A DNA stretch of 64,000 bases from an uncultured Oscillospiraceae bacterium (GCA_902465155.1 CABQLY010000010.1:5322-69321), one strand, 5' to 3'. Positions 24,713 through 33,528 are shown, numbered from the stretch's first letter. Notes: a model not told the origin generated them from the sequence alone. Made by a program: numbers and translations.

Positions 24713-25150
24713 TTAACCCTTGCAGGTGCCGCAGCTTTCGCAGTGCCCCTCGCATTGCTTGCCTAAAATGGGCTCCGGGTCAATGCCCTGGCGGGTGTAA
24801 TAATCCCAAAGGGCGGCCTTAACGGCCTCCTCGGCCAGCACCGAGCAGTGAATTTTGTGCGCCGGCAGGCCGCCTAACGCCTCTACCACCGCCTTGTTGG
24901 AAAGCTCCATAACCTTGTCAATCGGCTGACCCTTAATCATTTCGGTAGCAATAGAGCTGGTAGCAATGGCCGAAGCGCAGCCGTAGGTTTTAAAGCGAAC
25001 ATCCTTAACAATGCCGTCCTCAATTTTTAAATAAATGCGCATAATATCGCCGCATTTGGCGTTACCAACCTCGCCAATGCCGTTGGCGTCAGCCAGCTCG
25101 CCCATATTGCGGGGGTGTGTAAAATGGTCCATAACCTGTTCGGTGTACAT
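24713..25150 (-). CDS. nifU: Fe-S cluster scaffold NifU/IscU
   Basis: A 145-residue scaffold on which [2Fe-2S]/[4Fe-4S] clusters are built from sulfur delivered by the desulfurase. Ligand Cys C33 (with D35), C58 and C102 are all present (NAKCGD, YGCASAIA, KIHCSV). The last ~15 residues form an extra Cys-rich tail, CEGHCESCGTC, seen in many clostridial NifU-like proteins, possibly for metal binding. It lies 2 bp after nifS and shares its promoter. Confidence 0.95.
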   Translation of the reverse strand: MYTEQVMDHFTHPRNMGELADANGIGEVGNAKCGDIMRIYLKIEDGIVKDVRFKTYGCASAIATSSIATEMIKGQPIDKVMELSNKAVVEALGGLPAHKIHCSVLAEEAVKAALWDYYTRQGIDPEPILGKQCEGHCESCGTCKG

Positions 25151-25152
25151 AA

Positions 25153-26340
25153 TTAATTCTTCCCTTCTTTTGCTTTAATGCGCTCCCACAAGGGGGACAT
25201 TCGGCGCAGCCGCTGAACAATAGGCGGCAGCACCTCCATAATATATTTTGCGTCGTCCAGCGTGTTTTCCTCCGAAAAGGTTAAGCGCAAAGAGCCGTGT
25301 GCAATTTCGTGCGGCAAGCCAATGCTCAGCAGCACATGGCTTGGGTCTAACGAGCCGGAGGTGCAGGCCGAACCGGAGGAACCGCAAACACCTTTTAAAT
25401 CTAACATTAAAAGCAACGACTCGCCCTCTATTCCCTCAAAGCAAAGGCTTACATTACCGGGCAGGCGGTGCTCCCGGTCGCCGTTTACGCGGCTGCGCTC
25501 AATTTTCAGCGCCTCGGTCATAATATAGTCCCGAATTTCGCGCATACGGGCATTGCGCTCCTGCATTGTTGCAACGGCAATTTCTAAGGCTTTGCCCATG
25601 CCAACAATACCGGCGGTGTTTTCGGTGCCGGCCCGGCGACCGCGCTCCTGTGCGCCGCCATCAATTAAATTCGGCAAAATTAAGCCTTTTTTAATGTAAA
25701 GGGCGCCAACCCCCTTGGGGCCGTGAAATTTGTGGGAGGACATAGAAAGCAGATCAATTTGCTGCTCGTGTACATGAATTGGCACATTGCCAACGGCTTG
25801 AACCGCGTCGGTGTGGAACAAAACGCCGTGCTTGTGCGCAATGGCGGCCAGCTCGGTAATTGGCTGCACCGTACCAATTTCGTTGTTCGCGTACATAATG
25901 GTAACCAAAGCCGTATCGTCTTTAATAGCGGCCTCTAATTCCTCGGGTCGAACCAAGCCGTTTTCGTGCACCGGCAGCAAGGTAACCTCAAACCCAAACT
26001 TTTCTAAATGCTTTAGGGTGTGCAAAATAGCGTGATGCTCAAACGCCGAGGAAATAATGTGCTTTTTACCTTTTTTGGCCATTAATTCGGCTACGCCACG
26101 CAACGCCCAGTTATCAGATTCGCTGCCTCCGCCGGAAAAATAAACCTCGCCAAAATCGGCGCCAATGGCATCGGCAATTTGCTGCCGCGCGGTGTTTACG
26201 GCGGTTTTGGCCCGGCCGCCCAACTCGTAAAGGCTGGAAGCGTTGCCGTACTCAGTGGTTAGATAGGGCATCATAGCCTCTAAAACCGGTTTGCTTATTG
26301 CCGTGGTTGCGGCGTTATCTGCATAAACAAATCTATTCAT
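25153..26340 (-). CDS. nifS: Cysteine desulfurase NifS/IscS
   Basis: PLP enzyme (395 residues) that turns cysteine into alanine and passes the sulfur to NifU. The PLP lysine sits in SMSSHKFHGPKG; the His of FEHHAIL stacks on the cofactor; the persulfide Cys is in the flexible loop GSSGSACTSG, placing it in the IscS/NifS rather than SufS class. No IscR-type regulator gene precedes it, but the promoter is clear. Confidence 0.96.
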   Translation of the reverse strand: MNRFVYADNAATTAISKPVLEAMMPYLTTEYGNASSLYELGGRAKTAVNTARQQIADAIGADFGEVYFSGGGSESDNWALRGVAELMAKKGKKHIISSAFEHHAILHTLKHLEKFGFEVTLLPVHENGLVRPEELEAAIKDDTALVTIMYANNEIGTVQPITELAAIAHKHGVLFHTDAVQAVGNVPIHVHEQQIDLLSMSSHKFHGPKGVGALYIKKGLILPNLIDGGAQERGRRAGTENTAGIVGMGKALEIAVATMQERNARMREIRDYIMTEALKIERSRVNGDREHRLPGNVSLCFEGIEGESLLLMLDLKGVCGSSGSACTSGSLDPSHVLLSIGLPHEIAHGSLRLTFSEENTLDDAKYIMEVLPPIVQRLRRMSPLWERIKAKEGKN

Positions 26341-26377
26341 TTTACCTTACTTCCTATTGCTTTTATTTTACGGTCTT

Positions 26378-26406
26378 ATTGTATACCATTTAAGTAGACA
26401 TTTCAA
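26378..26406 (-). promoter_or_regulatory. Sigma-A promoter of nifS-nifU
   Basis: Minus-strand TTGAAA (26401-26406) and TACAAT (26378-26383), 17-bp spacer. Confidence 0.8.
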
Positions 26407-26444
26407 GTTTATTCCTGCATAAAATGCAAAATTGGAACATTAAA

Positions 26445-26475
26445 CAAAAAAGCACCCGCTATTTTTGGGTGCTTT
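26445..26475 (-). terminator. Terminator of the propeller-protein gene
   Basis: AAGCACCC / GGGTGCTT stem just past the stop, followed on the minus strand by six T residues. Confidence 0.88.
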
Positions 26476-26485
26476 GTGCTATTTG

Positions 26486-27163
26486 TTACAGTATGTACAA
26501 GCCGGATTCTAACCGAACTACTTCTTTTTCTAAAACCTTTGCGTACTGAAAAACCGGTTCGCCAAACTCGTAAAGCTCTGAGGAGGCAAAGGTGCCGGTG
26601 TTAATTTGCCAAACGCTGTTTGCGTTGTTGTTGCAAACAAACAACAGGCCGCCGTTAAAATAAAGCCCGCAGGGGCCGCGAAAGCTGTTCGTGGCGCTTT
26701 TGCCGCCAATGCGCAAATTTTGCACCATGCCCTCCGGCCGGTAGCGCACAACGGTGTTCTGCTCGGGGTAGCAAAGCCACAAAAATTTGCCGTCAAACGC
26801 GGCGTCACAGGGGCTTTCGCCGTTAAAGGCAACCGGGCCTTTCCACTTAGAGTAGCCCTCGGCGTCCAGCAGCTTGCAAATTCCGCCAAATTCAATAATA
26901 AACTGGCCGCCGTCGGCAACGGTGCAGCAGCGGCAGTTTAAGTGGTCGTCTAACTGCAGCTCAATGTTTTTGTGCCCCGGCCCGAATTTAGAAAGCGAGT
27001 AAATGCTGCTGCTAACACGCTGTACTTCCCCGTTTTCTAACGAAATTAAGCGGTATTCCACCGCCATTTTTCCGTTCCCGGTAACCTCGTTTAACACCGC
27101 GGCAACAACCCCGTTGGGAATGGGGATCATGTGCAGCACATCACCGTTTAAAATTTGTTGCAT
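26486..27163 (-). CDS. Predicted beta-propeller-like protein of unknown function
   Basis: A 225-residue cytoplasmic protein I do not recognise. Its second half has repeats of the NHL/SMP-30 kind: PCDAAFDGKFLWLCYPEQNTVV and GPCGLYFNGGLLFVCNNNANSV are successive blades of the pattern P-x2-A/L-x-F-[DN]-G-x-L-x-V. Such repeats usually mean a 4-6-bladed propeller, but this chain is short, so it may be a partial propeller or dimerise. It is cysteine-rich (CRCC). It has its own promoter overlapping the end of plsY and its own terminator, with nifSU downstream as a separate unit. Confidence 0.6.
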   Translation of the reverse strand: MQQILNGDVLHMIPIPNGVVAAVLNEVTGNGKMAVEYRLISLENGEVQRVSSSIYSLSKFGPGHKNIELQLDDHLNCRCCTVADGGQFIIEFGGICKLLDAEGYSKWKGPVAFNGESPCDAAFDGKFLWLCYPEQNTVVRYRPEGMVQNLRIGGKSATNSFRGPCGLYFNGGLLFVCNNNANSVWQINTGTFASSELYEFGEPVFQYAKVLEKEVVRLESGLYIL

Positions 27164-27294
27164 GGTACTTTCTCCATCCTAATTAAGCCGGCCTGCACCG
27201 GCATTAAATTTTGTAATCTTAAGGCTTTTGCCAGCCCAAACCGCTGTTTTAAGCTGTACCCCTGCAAGGGCGGCAATAAAGCGGCGTAAATTTA

Positions 27295-27323
27295 ATTGTA
27301 TACTACCCGCCGCTGAATTTCAA
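27295..27323 (-). promoter_or_regulatory. Sigma-A promoter of the propeller-protein gene
   Basis: Minus-strand TTGAAA (27318-27323) and TACAAT (27295-27300), 17-bp spacer; the -35 overlaps the plsY stop codon. Confidence 0.75.
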
Positions 27324-27979
27324 GAGGTTTGGGCCATTTTTTCGGCATTATTTTTCGGTGTCGGCTCGGCCGCTGTTTGCTGGTTTTTGGCAAACAGCCG
27401 GCTGTGCTTTAGCACCACAATTGCCGAAACCAAAAGGCAGCCCAAGGCTAAAGCGGGTTGCCCCGCGTGCAAAAGCCGGGCAAAAGCCCCCGCCCCAAAC
27501 AGCAAAAAGGTTACAATGCTGCGGCGGCGGTTGGGGTTAATTTTTAAAACGGTTGAAAACAAAATGTAAAGCGCGGCCAGCCAAAAAACAACCCCCGTAA
27601 AGGGCAGCAGCCCCAGCAAAACCCCAAAGGCGGTTGAAATGCACTTACCGCCCCGCAGGCGATTAAACAGCCCAACCGCGTGCCCCAGCACCGGGGCGGC
27701 AATTACGGCGGCAAAGGCCAAAGGGCGAACATTGCCGCTTTTGCCGGCAACATAAACCGGGAAAAAGCCTTTTAAAAGGTCTAACAAAAGGCAAAGCAGC
27801 CCCAGCGGAACCCCACAGCTTAAAAACACATTGGCCGCACCCGGATTACGGTCGGCCGCGTTCGCGGCGGCGTCCTTTTTTACCAGCCACCTTGGCAAAA
27901 AGGCGCTGAACATTACGCCGCCCAGCAAAAAGCCAACGGCGCACCAAAACAGGTAAAATAAAACATCTTGTACGCTCAC
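27320..27979 (-). CDS. plsY: PlsY-like glycerol-3-phosphate acyltransferase
   Basis: A 219-residue integral membrane protein predicted to move an acyl group from acyl-phosphate to glycerol-3-phosphate. Family motifs are visible though diverged: loop 1 ADRNPGAANVFLSCG and LLDLLKGFFPV, loop 2 GHAVGLFNRLRGGKCISTAFGV (usually GGKG). The GTG at 27979 overlaps the TGA of the upstream glycosyltransferase by 4 nt, indicating translational coupling. Because it pairs with a diacylglycerol glycosyltransferase, it may feed glycolipid rather than general phospholipid synthesis. The replaced glycine means activity should not be assumed. Confidence 0.82.
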   Translation of the reverse strand: MSVQDVLFYLFWCAVGFLLGGVMFSAFLPRWLVKKDAAANAADRNPGAANVFLSCGVPLGLLCLLLDLLKGFFPVYVAGKSGNVRPLAFAAVIAAPVLGHAVGLFNRLRGGKCISTAFGVLLGLLPFTGVVFWLAALYILFSTVLKINPNRRRSIVTFLLFGAGAFARLLHAGQPALALGCLLVSAIVVLKHSRLFAKNQQTAAEPTPKNNAEKMAQTS

Positions 27980-29076
27980 TGCTGCAGCACCCTTTCTGCA
28001 ATTTCGTTGGCGGCGTGCAGCGGAAAGTTTTTTTGCTGCGCCGCCCGCATAGCTTCGCACCGTTTGGGGGATTGCAGCAGCCCCAGCACGCCCCCTACCG
28101 CCGAGGAAACATTTTCGGCCCGCAAAGAAATGCCGCGTGCCGAAAAAAAGGCGGCGTTTTTGGTTTCGCAGCCCGCGTAGGCCAGCAAATGCACCAGCGG
28201 CACATTGGCAACCGCCGCTTCGGAGCTGGTTAGGCCGCCCGGCTTGGTAACGGTTACATCGGCCGCTTTCATGTAAAGGTAGGCTTTTTTGGTAAACGGC
28301 ACTGCTAAAATGCGCTCATCGCCCCAAAATTGTTTATCTAACGCCAATTTTAAGCGCCTGTTTTTGCCGGTTAAAACGCAAATTTGCAGCTGCGGCGCTT
28401 TTTTAAGCAGCCCCTTGCAAAGTTGCAGCGCGTGCCCGCAGCCTACCCCGCCGCACATAATTAAAACGGTTTTTTGGTTTTTTAGGTGCAGTAATTCGCG
28501 CGCCGCTGCTTTGCTAATAGGGGTGTAAAAATTCTCGCTTACCGGCATGCCGGTTGCAAAAACACGGTTGGCCGGCAGCCCTTTTTGAACCACTTCGGCA
28601 ATTAAATCCTTATGCGGCAAAAAGTAGCCGGTAAGCCGGGTTTCGGCAAAAAACGGAATACAGGTATAATCGGTTAGTACCCCGTAGCAGGGCACGGTAA
28701 AATCGGGCTGCTTTTGCAGGTAGGTTAGCGCCTCCATAGCAAAAAGGTGCGTAGCCACCACCGCGGTAAACTGCTGGGAAAGAATGTAATTTTTAAGCTT
28801 GCTTGCGTATTTGGTGTTGGCGTAATAAACCGGGGACGGCAGCCCGGCGTTGCTGTAAACGCCGCCAATGCGGTACAAAGCGCCAAAAACGGCCGGCGTT
28901 TTTTTCATCATACCGCTGTAGGTTGCCGAAACCGCCCGGGCCGTGTGCTTTCTACCTAAAGTTAAAGGGTCCAACAGGGTGTACAATACGCCCTTGCGCG
29001 CAAAGGCCTCGGCCACTGCTAATGCGGCGCTGTTGTGCCCCTGGCCGGTATCGCAGCTTAAAATTAGCACTTTCAT
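27976..29076 (-). CDS. MGDG-synthase/UgtP-type diacylglycerol glycosyltransferase
   Basis: A 366-residue GT28-fold enzyme with an N-terminal MGDG-synthase domain (SCDTGQGHNSAALAVAEAF, the acceptor-binding loop) and a C-terminal nucleotide-sugar domain (CGGVGCGH at about 208-215, TKPGGLTSSEA at about 292-302). It resembles UgtP/YpfP and clostridial MGDG synthases, which put glucose or galactose on diacylglycerol to make membrane glycolipids and lipoteichoic acid anchors. It acts at the inner face of the membrane. It is first in a two-gene operon with plsY. A 5'-terminal hairpin follows its promoter. Confidence 0.88.
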   Translation of the reverse strand: MKVLILSCDTGQGHNSAALAVAEAFARKGVLYTLLDPLTLGRKHTARAVSATYSGMMKKTPAVFGALYRIGGVYSNAGLPSPVYYANTKYASKLKNYILSQQFTAVVATHLFAMEALTYLQKQPDFTVPCYGVLTDYTCIPFFAETRLTGYFLPHKDLIAEVVQKGLPANRVFATGMPVSENFYTPISKAAARELLHLKNQKTVLIMCGGVGCGHALQLCKGLLKKAPQLQICVLTGKNRRLKLALDKQFWGDERILAVPFTKKAYLYMKAADVTVTKPGGLTSSEAAVANVPLVHLLAYAGCETKNAAFFSARGISLRAENVSSAVGGVLGLLQSPKRCEAMRAAQQKNFPLHAANEIAERVLQQ

Positions 29077-29151
29077 AAAACAACCCCCAAAAATTGCCCC
29101 AAAAAGCAGTAAACGGCAGCAAAACCGCGCCTATTCATTAAACAAAAACAG

Positions 29152-29185
29152 AAGGTAGGGTTTTGTTTTTTTATTTACCTACCTT
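29152..29185 (-). promoter_or_regulatory. Hairpin at the 5' end of the glycosyltransferase-plsY mRNA
   Basis: AAGGTAGG / CCTACCTT arms with an 18-nt loop, starting within a few nt of the predicted transcription start and followed on the minus strand by CTGTTTTTG. It could be an attenuator, an mRNA-stabilising 5' cap structure or a protein site. Confidence 0.5.
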
Positions 29186-29193
29186 TTGCTTGT

Positions 29194-29222
29194 AGTATAA
29201 CACATTGTATTAAACTTTGCAA
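29194..29222 (-). promoter_or_regulatory. Sigma-A promoter of the glycosyltransferase-plsY operon
   Basis: Minus-strand TTGCAA (29217-29222) and TATACT (29194-29199), 17-bp spacer. Confidence 0.78.
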
Positions 29223-29274
29223 GATTTTGGCGCAAAAAGGGTAAAACCAACCGTTGCCTGCCAGGCAGAATTTT

Positions 29275-29323
29275 AAGGTTTTTTAAACAAAACCTTGAAT
29301 TTAGGGGCCAACAGCAGTATAAT
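29275..29323 (+). promoter_or_regulatory. Promoter of ychF with overlapping inverted repeat
   Basis: TTGAAT (29295-29300) and TATAAT (29318-29323) with a 17-bp spacer. An inverted repeat AAGGTTTT / AAAACCTT (29275-29282 and 29289-29296) ends inside the -35 box. Confidence 0.78.
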
Positions 29324-29354
29324 AGCTTCGTAACAATTTATTGGAGGATTTTTC

Positions 29355-30449
29355 ATGAAGCTTGGAATTGTTGGGTTACCCAATGTAGGGAAATCTACCT
29401 TATTTAACGCTATTACCAATGCCGGCGCCGCCTCGGCAAATTTTCCGTTTTGCACCATAGAGCCAAATGTTGGCGTGGTTGCCGTGCCGGACGAACGACT
29501 GACCGCCTTGGCCGAGATGTACCACCCCAAAAAGCTTACCCCCGCCACCATTGAGTTTGTTGACATTGCCGGGCTGGTAAAGGGTGCCTCTAAGGGCGAG
29601 GGGCTGGGCAACAAGTTTCTTTCCCACATACGGGAGGTTGACGCCATTGTGCATGTGGTGCGCTGCTTTGAAAACGACGATATTATTCATGTAGAAGGCT
29701 CGGTAGACCCCAAGCGGGATATTGACATTATTAACATAGAGCTGATTTTGGCCGACTTAGAAATGGTGCAGCGCCGGTTAGATAAATCGGCAAAGGCATT
29801 AAAGGGCGATAAATCCTTAGCCGGCGAGGTAGAATTTTTAAAACGGCTGGCCGCCGCGTTGGAAAACGGCACCCCCGCCCGCGCGGTTGAAACAGATGAA
29901 AGCGAAGCCGAAATTTTAAGCTCGATTGCGCTGCTTTCCTCCAAGCCCGTTATTTACGCCTGCAACATGAGCGAGGACGATTTTTCCAACGGAATTGAAA
30001 CCAACGCCCGCTTTGCCGCCGTGCAGCAAATTGCAGCCGCCGAGGGCGCCGAAACGCTGCCGATCTGCGCCTCTATGGAGGCCGAGATTTCTACCTTAGA
30101 GCCGGAGGAAAAGGCGCTGTTTTTGGCCGATTTAGGGCTGGAACATTCGGGGCTGGACCGCTTAATTCAAAAATGCTACAAGCTATTAGGGCTAATTTCT
30201 TACCTTACGGCCGGCGAGCCGGAGGTGCGCGCCTGGACCATTCGCCGCGGCACCAAAGCACCGGCCGCTGCCGGCAAAATTCACTCTGATTTTGAGCGCG
30301 GGTTTATTCGGGCCGAGGTTGTTTCGTTTACCGATTTAATGGCCTGCGGCAGCATGGTAGCCGCTAAAGAAAAGGGCCTTGTTCGCAGCGAGGGCAAAGA
30401 ATATGTAATGCAGGACGGCGACATTGTACTGTTCCGCTTTAATGTGTAA
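29355..30449 (+). CDS. ychF: YchF/Ola1 family P-loop NTPase
   Basis: A 364-residue Obg-related ATPase that binds ribosomes and the 26S-like/oxidative stress machinery in other bacteria; its exact role is unsettled. G1 GLPNVGKST (8-15), G3 DIAGLVKGA, G4-like NMSEDDF (the non-canonical NxxE typical of YchF's ATP preference), a helical insertion (~130-200), and C-terminal TGS domain with DFERGFIRAEVVSF. The length is exact for the family. Near-consensus promoter and GGAGG-type site upstream; monocistronic. Confidence 0.96.
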   Translation: MKLGIVGLPNVGKSTLFNAITNAGAASANFPFCTIEPNVGVVAVPDERLTALAEMYHPKKLTPATIEFVDIAGLVKGASKGEGLGNKFLSHIREVDAIVHVVRCFENDDIIHVEGSVDPKRDIDIINIELILADLEMVQRRLDKSAKALKGDKSLAGEVEFLKRLAAALENGTPARAVETDESEAEILSSIALLSSKPVIYACNMSEDDFSNGIETNARFAAVQQIAAAEGAETLPICASMEAEISTLEPEEKALFLADLGLEHSGLDRLIQKCYKLLGLISYLTAGEPEVRAWTIRRGTKAPAAAGKIHSDFERGFIRAEVVSFTDLMACGSMVAAKEKGLVRSEGKEYVMQDGDIVLFRFNV

Positions 30450-30613
30450 GCCGCTGCCGGCCTAAACGCCGCTGTTTTTACCGCCGGCCAAAGCCGGTTT
30501 GCTTTAGGCAAAATTTAGCGCCGCAAAGGGCTTTTGTTTAGGCTTTAACCAAAAACGCATTTTACAGCACTACGCCCTAAGGGGCAAAAATTTAAACCGT
30601 TGCGGGTGATTTT

Positions 30614-31723
30614 ATGACAACCACAGAAAAAAGCTTGTTGCAAAAAGCTAACGAGATTTTAACCGAAAACACCTACTCTACCGGCAATTACCCTTGGGGA
30701 AATTACCGTTTAATTAGCCCGGGCAAAGAGCGCTTTAAAGGCGTTTGGAACTGGGACACGGCCTTTCACGCCATTGGCGTTTTGCCCGAGGACCCCGAAC
30801 TTGCCAAAGAGCAGCTGCTTGGTTTTTTTGAGTTTCAAACCCCTAACGGCCAGCTGCCGGATGTTGTTTTTGAAAACGGAAAAATTGAGTACGGCTGGAG
30901 CAAGCCGCCCGTTATGGCCCCGGCGGCCGCGCTGGTTTTTGAAAAAACCGGAGATTTAAATTTTATAAAGGCCCTTTACCCCAAGCTGATTTTGCACGAG
31001 CAATTTTGGGTAAACGAGCGCCAACACGGCGGTATGTTTTATTACAACGCCGAGCGAAAACCGGGCGAAAGCGAAGCCGATTACGCCTTGCATGTGGGCT
31101 ACGAGTCCGGGTGGGACAACTCCCCAAGGTGGGACAGTGAGCCGCAAAATTTTTGGCCGGTTGACCTTAATTGCTACATGATTTTAACCTACCGGGCGCT
31201 GGCAAAGCTTGCCGCCGCATTAGGCCTTTCGGCCGTTGATTGGCAGGAAAAGGAAAAGGCGTTGACCCAAAAGGTTGAAAGCGTTTTGTGGAACAGCGCT
31301 TTAAACGCCTACACCGATTACAATTTTAAAAAGGCGCAGCATTCAACCGTTTTAACCCCCGCCTCGTTCATGCCGCTGTACATTCAAACGGCTTCGCCGG
31401 AGCGGGCAAAGCAAATGCACCAAATTGCCAAAGAGCATTTTTTACCCGGCATGCCAACCCTGGCGTACACAAGCCCGGCCTATTCTAACAACTACTGGCG
31501 CGGGCCCTGCTGGCTGAATACCGCCTATTTTGCGGCCAAAGGCCTAAAAAACTACGGCTTTTGCAGCACCGCCCAAACCGTGCGCAACACCATTTTAACC
31601 TGGGTGGAAAAGGATACCGACTGTATTCACGAAAATTACGACGCCAAAACCGGCGCCGGCCTGTGCTGCAAGCGTTTTTCTTGGAGCAGCGTGTTTGTAA
31701 AGCGTTTTATTTTAGAATTTTAA
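30614..31723 (+). CDS. GH63/GH37-type (alpha/alpha)6-barrel glycosidase, cytoplasmic
   Basis: A 369-residue predicted inverting alpha-glycosidase without signal peptide. The barrel motifs of clan GH-G are present: FKGVWNWDTAFHAIG near residue 40, ESGWDNSPRWD near 156-166 (general acid Asp in GWDNS), NYWRGPCWLNTAYF near 300, and HENYDAKTGAG near 340 (general base Glu). The short size resembles bacterial mannosylglycerate hydrolase or glucosidase forms of GH63 rather than trehalases; the substrate cannot be told from sequence. It is likely to work on an imported disaccharide. The start lies after a GCGGGTGATTTT site; galT follows but under its own promoter. Confidence 0.82.
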   Translation: MTTTEKSLLQKANEILTENTYSTGNYPWGNYRLISPGKERFKGVWNWDTAFHAIGVLPEDPELAKEQLLGFFEFQTPNGQLPDVVFENGKIEYGWSKPPVMAPAAALVFEKTGDLNFIKALYPKLILHEQFWVNERQHGGMFYYNAERKPGESEADYALHVGYESGWDNSPRWDSEPQNFWPVDLNCYMILTYRALAKLAAALGLSAVDWQEKEKALTQKVESVLWNSALNAYTDYNFKKAQHSTVLTPASFMPLYIQTASPERAKQMHQIAKEHFLPGMPTLAYTSPAYSNNYWRGPCWLNTAYFAAKGLKNYGFCSTAQTVRNTILTWVEKDTDCIHENYDAKTGAGLCCKRFSWSSVFVKRFILEF

Positions 31724-31733
31724 TTTTACCCGC

Positions 31734-31768
31734 CGCGGCCGAAAGTGCTTTTTTCGGCCGCGTTTTTT
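31734..31768 (+). terminator. Terminator of the GH63-like gene
   Basis: 11-bp stem CGCGGCCGAAA / TTTCGGCCGCG with a 7-nt loop and six T residues, immediately after the gene. Confidence 0.93.
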
Positions 31769-31779
31769 ATTGTATTTGC

Positions 31780-31808
31780 TTGACAAAATAACGCCGCTAT
31801 GCCATAAT
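31780..31808 (+). promoter_or_regulatory. Sigma-A promoter of galT
   Basis: TTGACA (31780-31785) and CATAAT (31803-31808), 17-bp spacer. Confidence 0.85.
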
Positions 31809-31846
31809 AGATTAAGGATATTATTATTTTTAAAGAGGGATAAAAA

Positions 31847-33352
31847 ATGATAAATCAAGCAATTTTTAATTTAGTGCAGTACGGGCTTTCTACCGGCCTT
31901 GTTTGCAGGGAGGACGCCATTTACACCACCAACCGCGTGTTGGAGGCGCTGGGGCTGGAGGATTACACCGAGCCGGCCGCCGTTAGCGAAAAGGATTTGG
32001 AAAAAATTTTAAACACCATTTTAAATTACGCCGTTAAAGCCGGATTGATTGAGGACGGCATTACCCAGCGCGATTTATTTGATACCAAAATTATGGGCCT
32101 GCTAACCCCCTGCCCCTCGGCCGTGCAAAGCGCCTTTTGGAAAAAGTACCGCGAATCGCCCGAGCTTGCTACCGATTATTACTACAAGCTAAGCTGCGAC
32201 AGCAACTACATTCGCCGTTACCGCATTGCCAAAGATGTAAAATGGACCACGAAAACCGAGTATGGCACGCTGGATATTACCATTAATCTTTCAAAGCCGG
32301 AAAAAGACCCTAAAGCCATTGCCGCAGCCAAAAACGCCGCGCAATCCGGCTACCCTAAGTGCCAGCTTTGTAAGGAAAACGAGGGTTATGCCGGCCGCCT
32401 GAACCACCCGGCGCGGCAAAATTTACGCCTTATTCCGCTAACCGTTAACAACAGCGCCTGGCGGCTGCAGTACTCCCCCTACGTTTACTACAAAGAGCAT
32501 TGCATTGTTTTTAACGCCGAGCACACCCCCATGACCATTAACCGCGCCACCTTTGACAAGCTTTTAGATTTTGTTACCCAGTTTCCGCACTATTTTGTTG
32601 GCTCAAATGCCGATTTACCCATTGTTGGCGGTTCTATTTTAACGCACGACCATTTTCAGGGCGGGCATTACACCTTTGCCATGGCAAAGGCGGCTGTAGA
32701 AACGCCGCTGACCTTTAAAGGCTTTGAGGAGGTGCAGGCCGGCATTTTAAAATGGCCAATGTCGGTAATACGACTGCGCTGCTCCAACAGTAAACGCCTG
32801 GCCGATTTAGCCGAAAAAATTTTAAACGCCTGGCGCGGCTATACCGATGAAAGCGCCTTTATTTTTGCCGAAACAAACGGCGTTCCGCACAACACTATTA
32901 CCCCCATTGCCCGCAAAAACGGCACCGCTTTTGAGCTGGATTTAGTGCTGCGCAACAACATTACCACCAAAGAACACCCACTTGGCGTGTACCACCCCCA
33001 CGCCGAGCTGCACCACATTAAAAAAGAAAATATTGGTTTAATTGAGGTAATGGGCTTAGCGGTTTTACCCGCCCGCCTAAAAGACGAAATGCAGCAGCTG
33101 GCCGAAAAAATTGTAGCCGGGGAGGATTTAACAAAATTTGAGGCCACCGCCAAGCACGCCGCCTGGGTAGCCGAGTTTTTGCCCAAGTACGAAACGGTAA
33201 ACAATAATAACATTAACGATATTTTAAAAACCGAAATTGGCAAGGTTTTTGCCAAGGTTTTAGAGCACGCCGGCGTTTACAAACGAACCGAGCAGGGCCG
33301 GGCCGCGTTTTTACGATTTGCCGCCGCTGTTGGCCTAAGCGAGCAAAATTAA
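31847..33352 (+). CDS. galT: UDP-glucose--hexose-1-phosphate uridylyltransferase (Firmicutes type)
   Basis: Leloir-pathway enzyme that exchanges UMP between UDP-glucose and galactose-1-phosphate. At 501 residues it belongs to the long GalT-2 class of low-GC Gram-positives, distinct from the ~350-residue E. coli class. The N-terminal part is helical (~1-120), followed by YPKCQLCKENEGYAGRLNHPAR and the active-site region GGSILTHDHFQGGHYTF. galK and galE are not adjacent. It is monocistronic behind a strong promoter; an unrelated-strand LysR regulator follows 176 bp on, but co-regulation is only a guess. Confidence 0.94.
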   Translation: MINQAIFNLVQYGLSTGLVCREDAIYTTNRVLEALGLEDYTEPAAVSEKDLEKILNTILNYAVKAGLIEDGITQRDLFDTKIMGLLTPCPSAVQSAFWKKYRESPELATDYYYKLSCDSNYIRRYRIAKDVKWTTKTEYGTLDITINLSKPEKDPKAIAAAKNAAQSGYPKCQLCKENEGYAGRLNHPARQNLRLIPLTVNNSAWRLQYSPYVYYKEHCIVFNAEHTPMTINRATFDKLLDFVTQFPHYFVGSNADLPIVGGSILTHDHFQGGHYTFAMAKAAVETPLTFKGFEEVQAGILKWPMSVIRLRCSNSKRLADLAEKILNAWRGYTDESAFIFAETNGVPHNTITPIARKNGTAFELDLVLRNNITTKEHPLGVYHPHAELHHIKKENIGLIEVMGLAVLPARLKDEMQQLAEKIVAGEDLTKFEATAKHAAWVAEFLPKYETVNNNNINDILKTEIGKVFAKVLEHAGVYKRTEQGRAAFLRFAAAVGLSEQN

Positions 33353-33528
33353 AGCCGCCCATTAGGAAAGGGGCAAACCGTTTAACGGCTTAGGTTTGGC
33401 TTTTGCCGCCTGCCCCCAATGCAAAATTACATTTACAAAGCAACAGGCAATGCCAAAAGCGGTTAAACCTTTTTAAGTGCTTTACCACCCCAAAGGCCAA
33501 AACATTGCATTTTTAAGGACGGTTTTTT

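Noticed and set aside
33353..33528. Terminator or riboswitch between galT and the LysR gene
   Set aside because: Only loose pairings of G/C runs are seen; no conserved aptamer pattern or T run.
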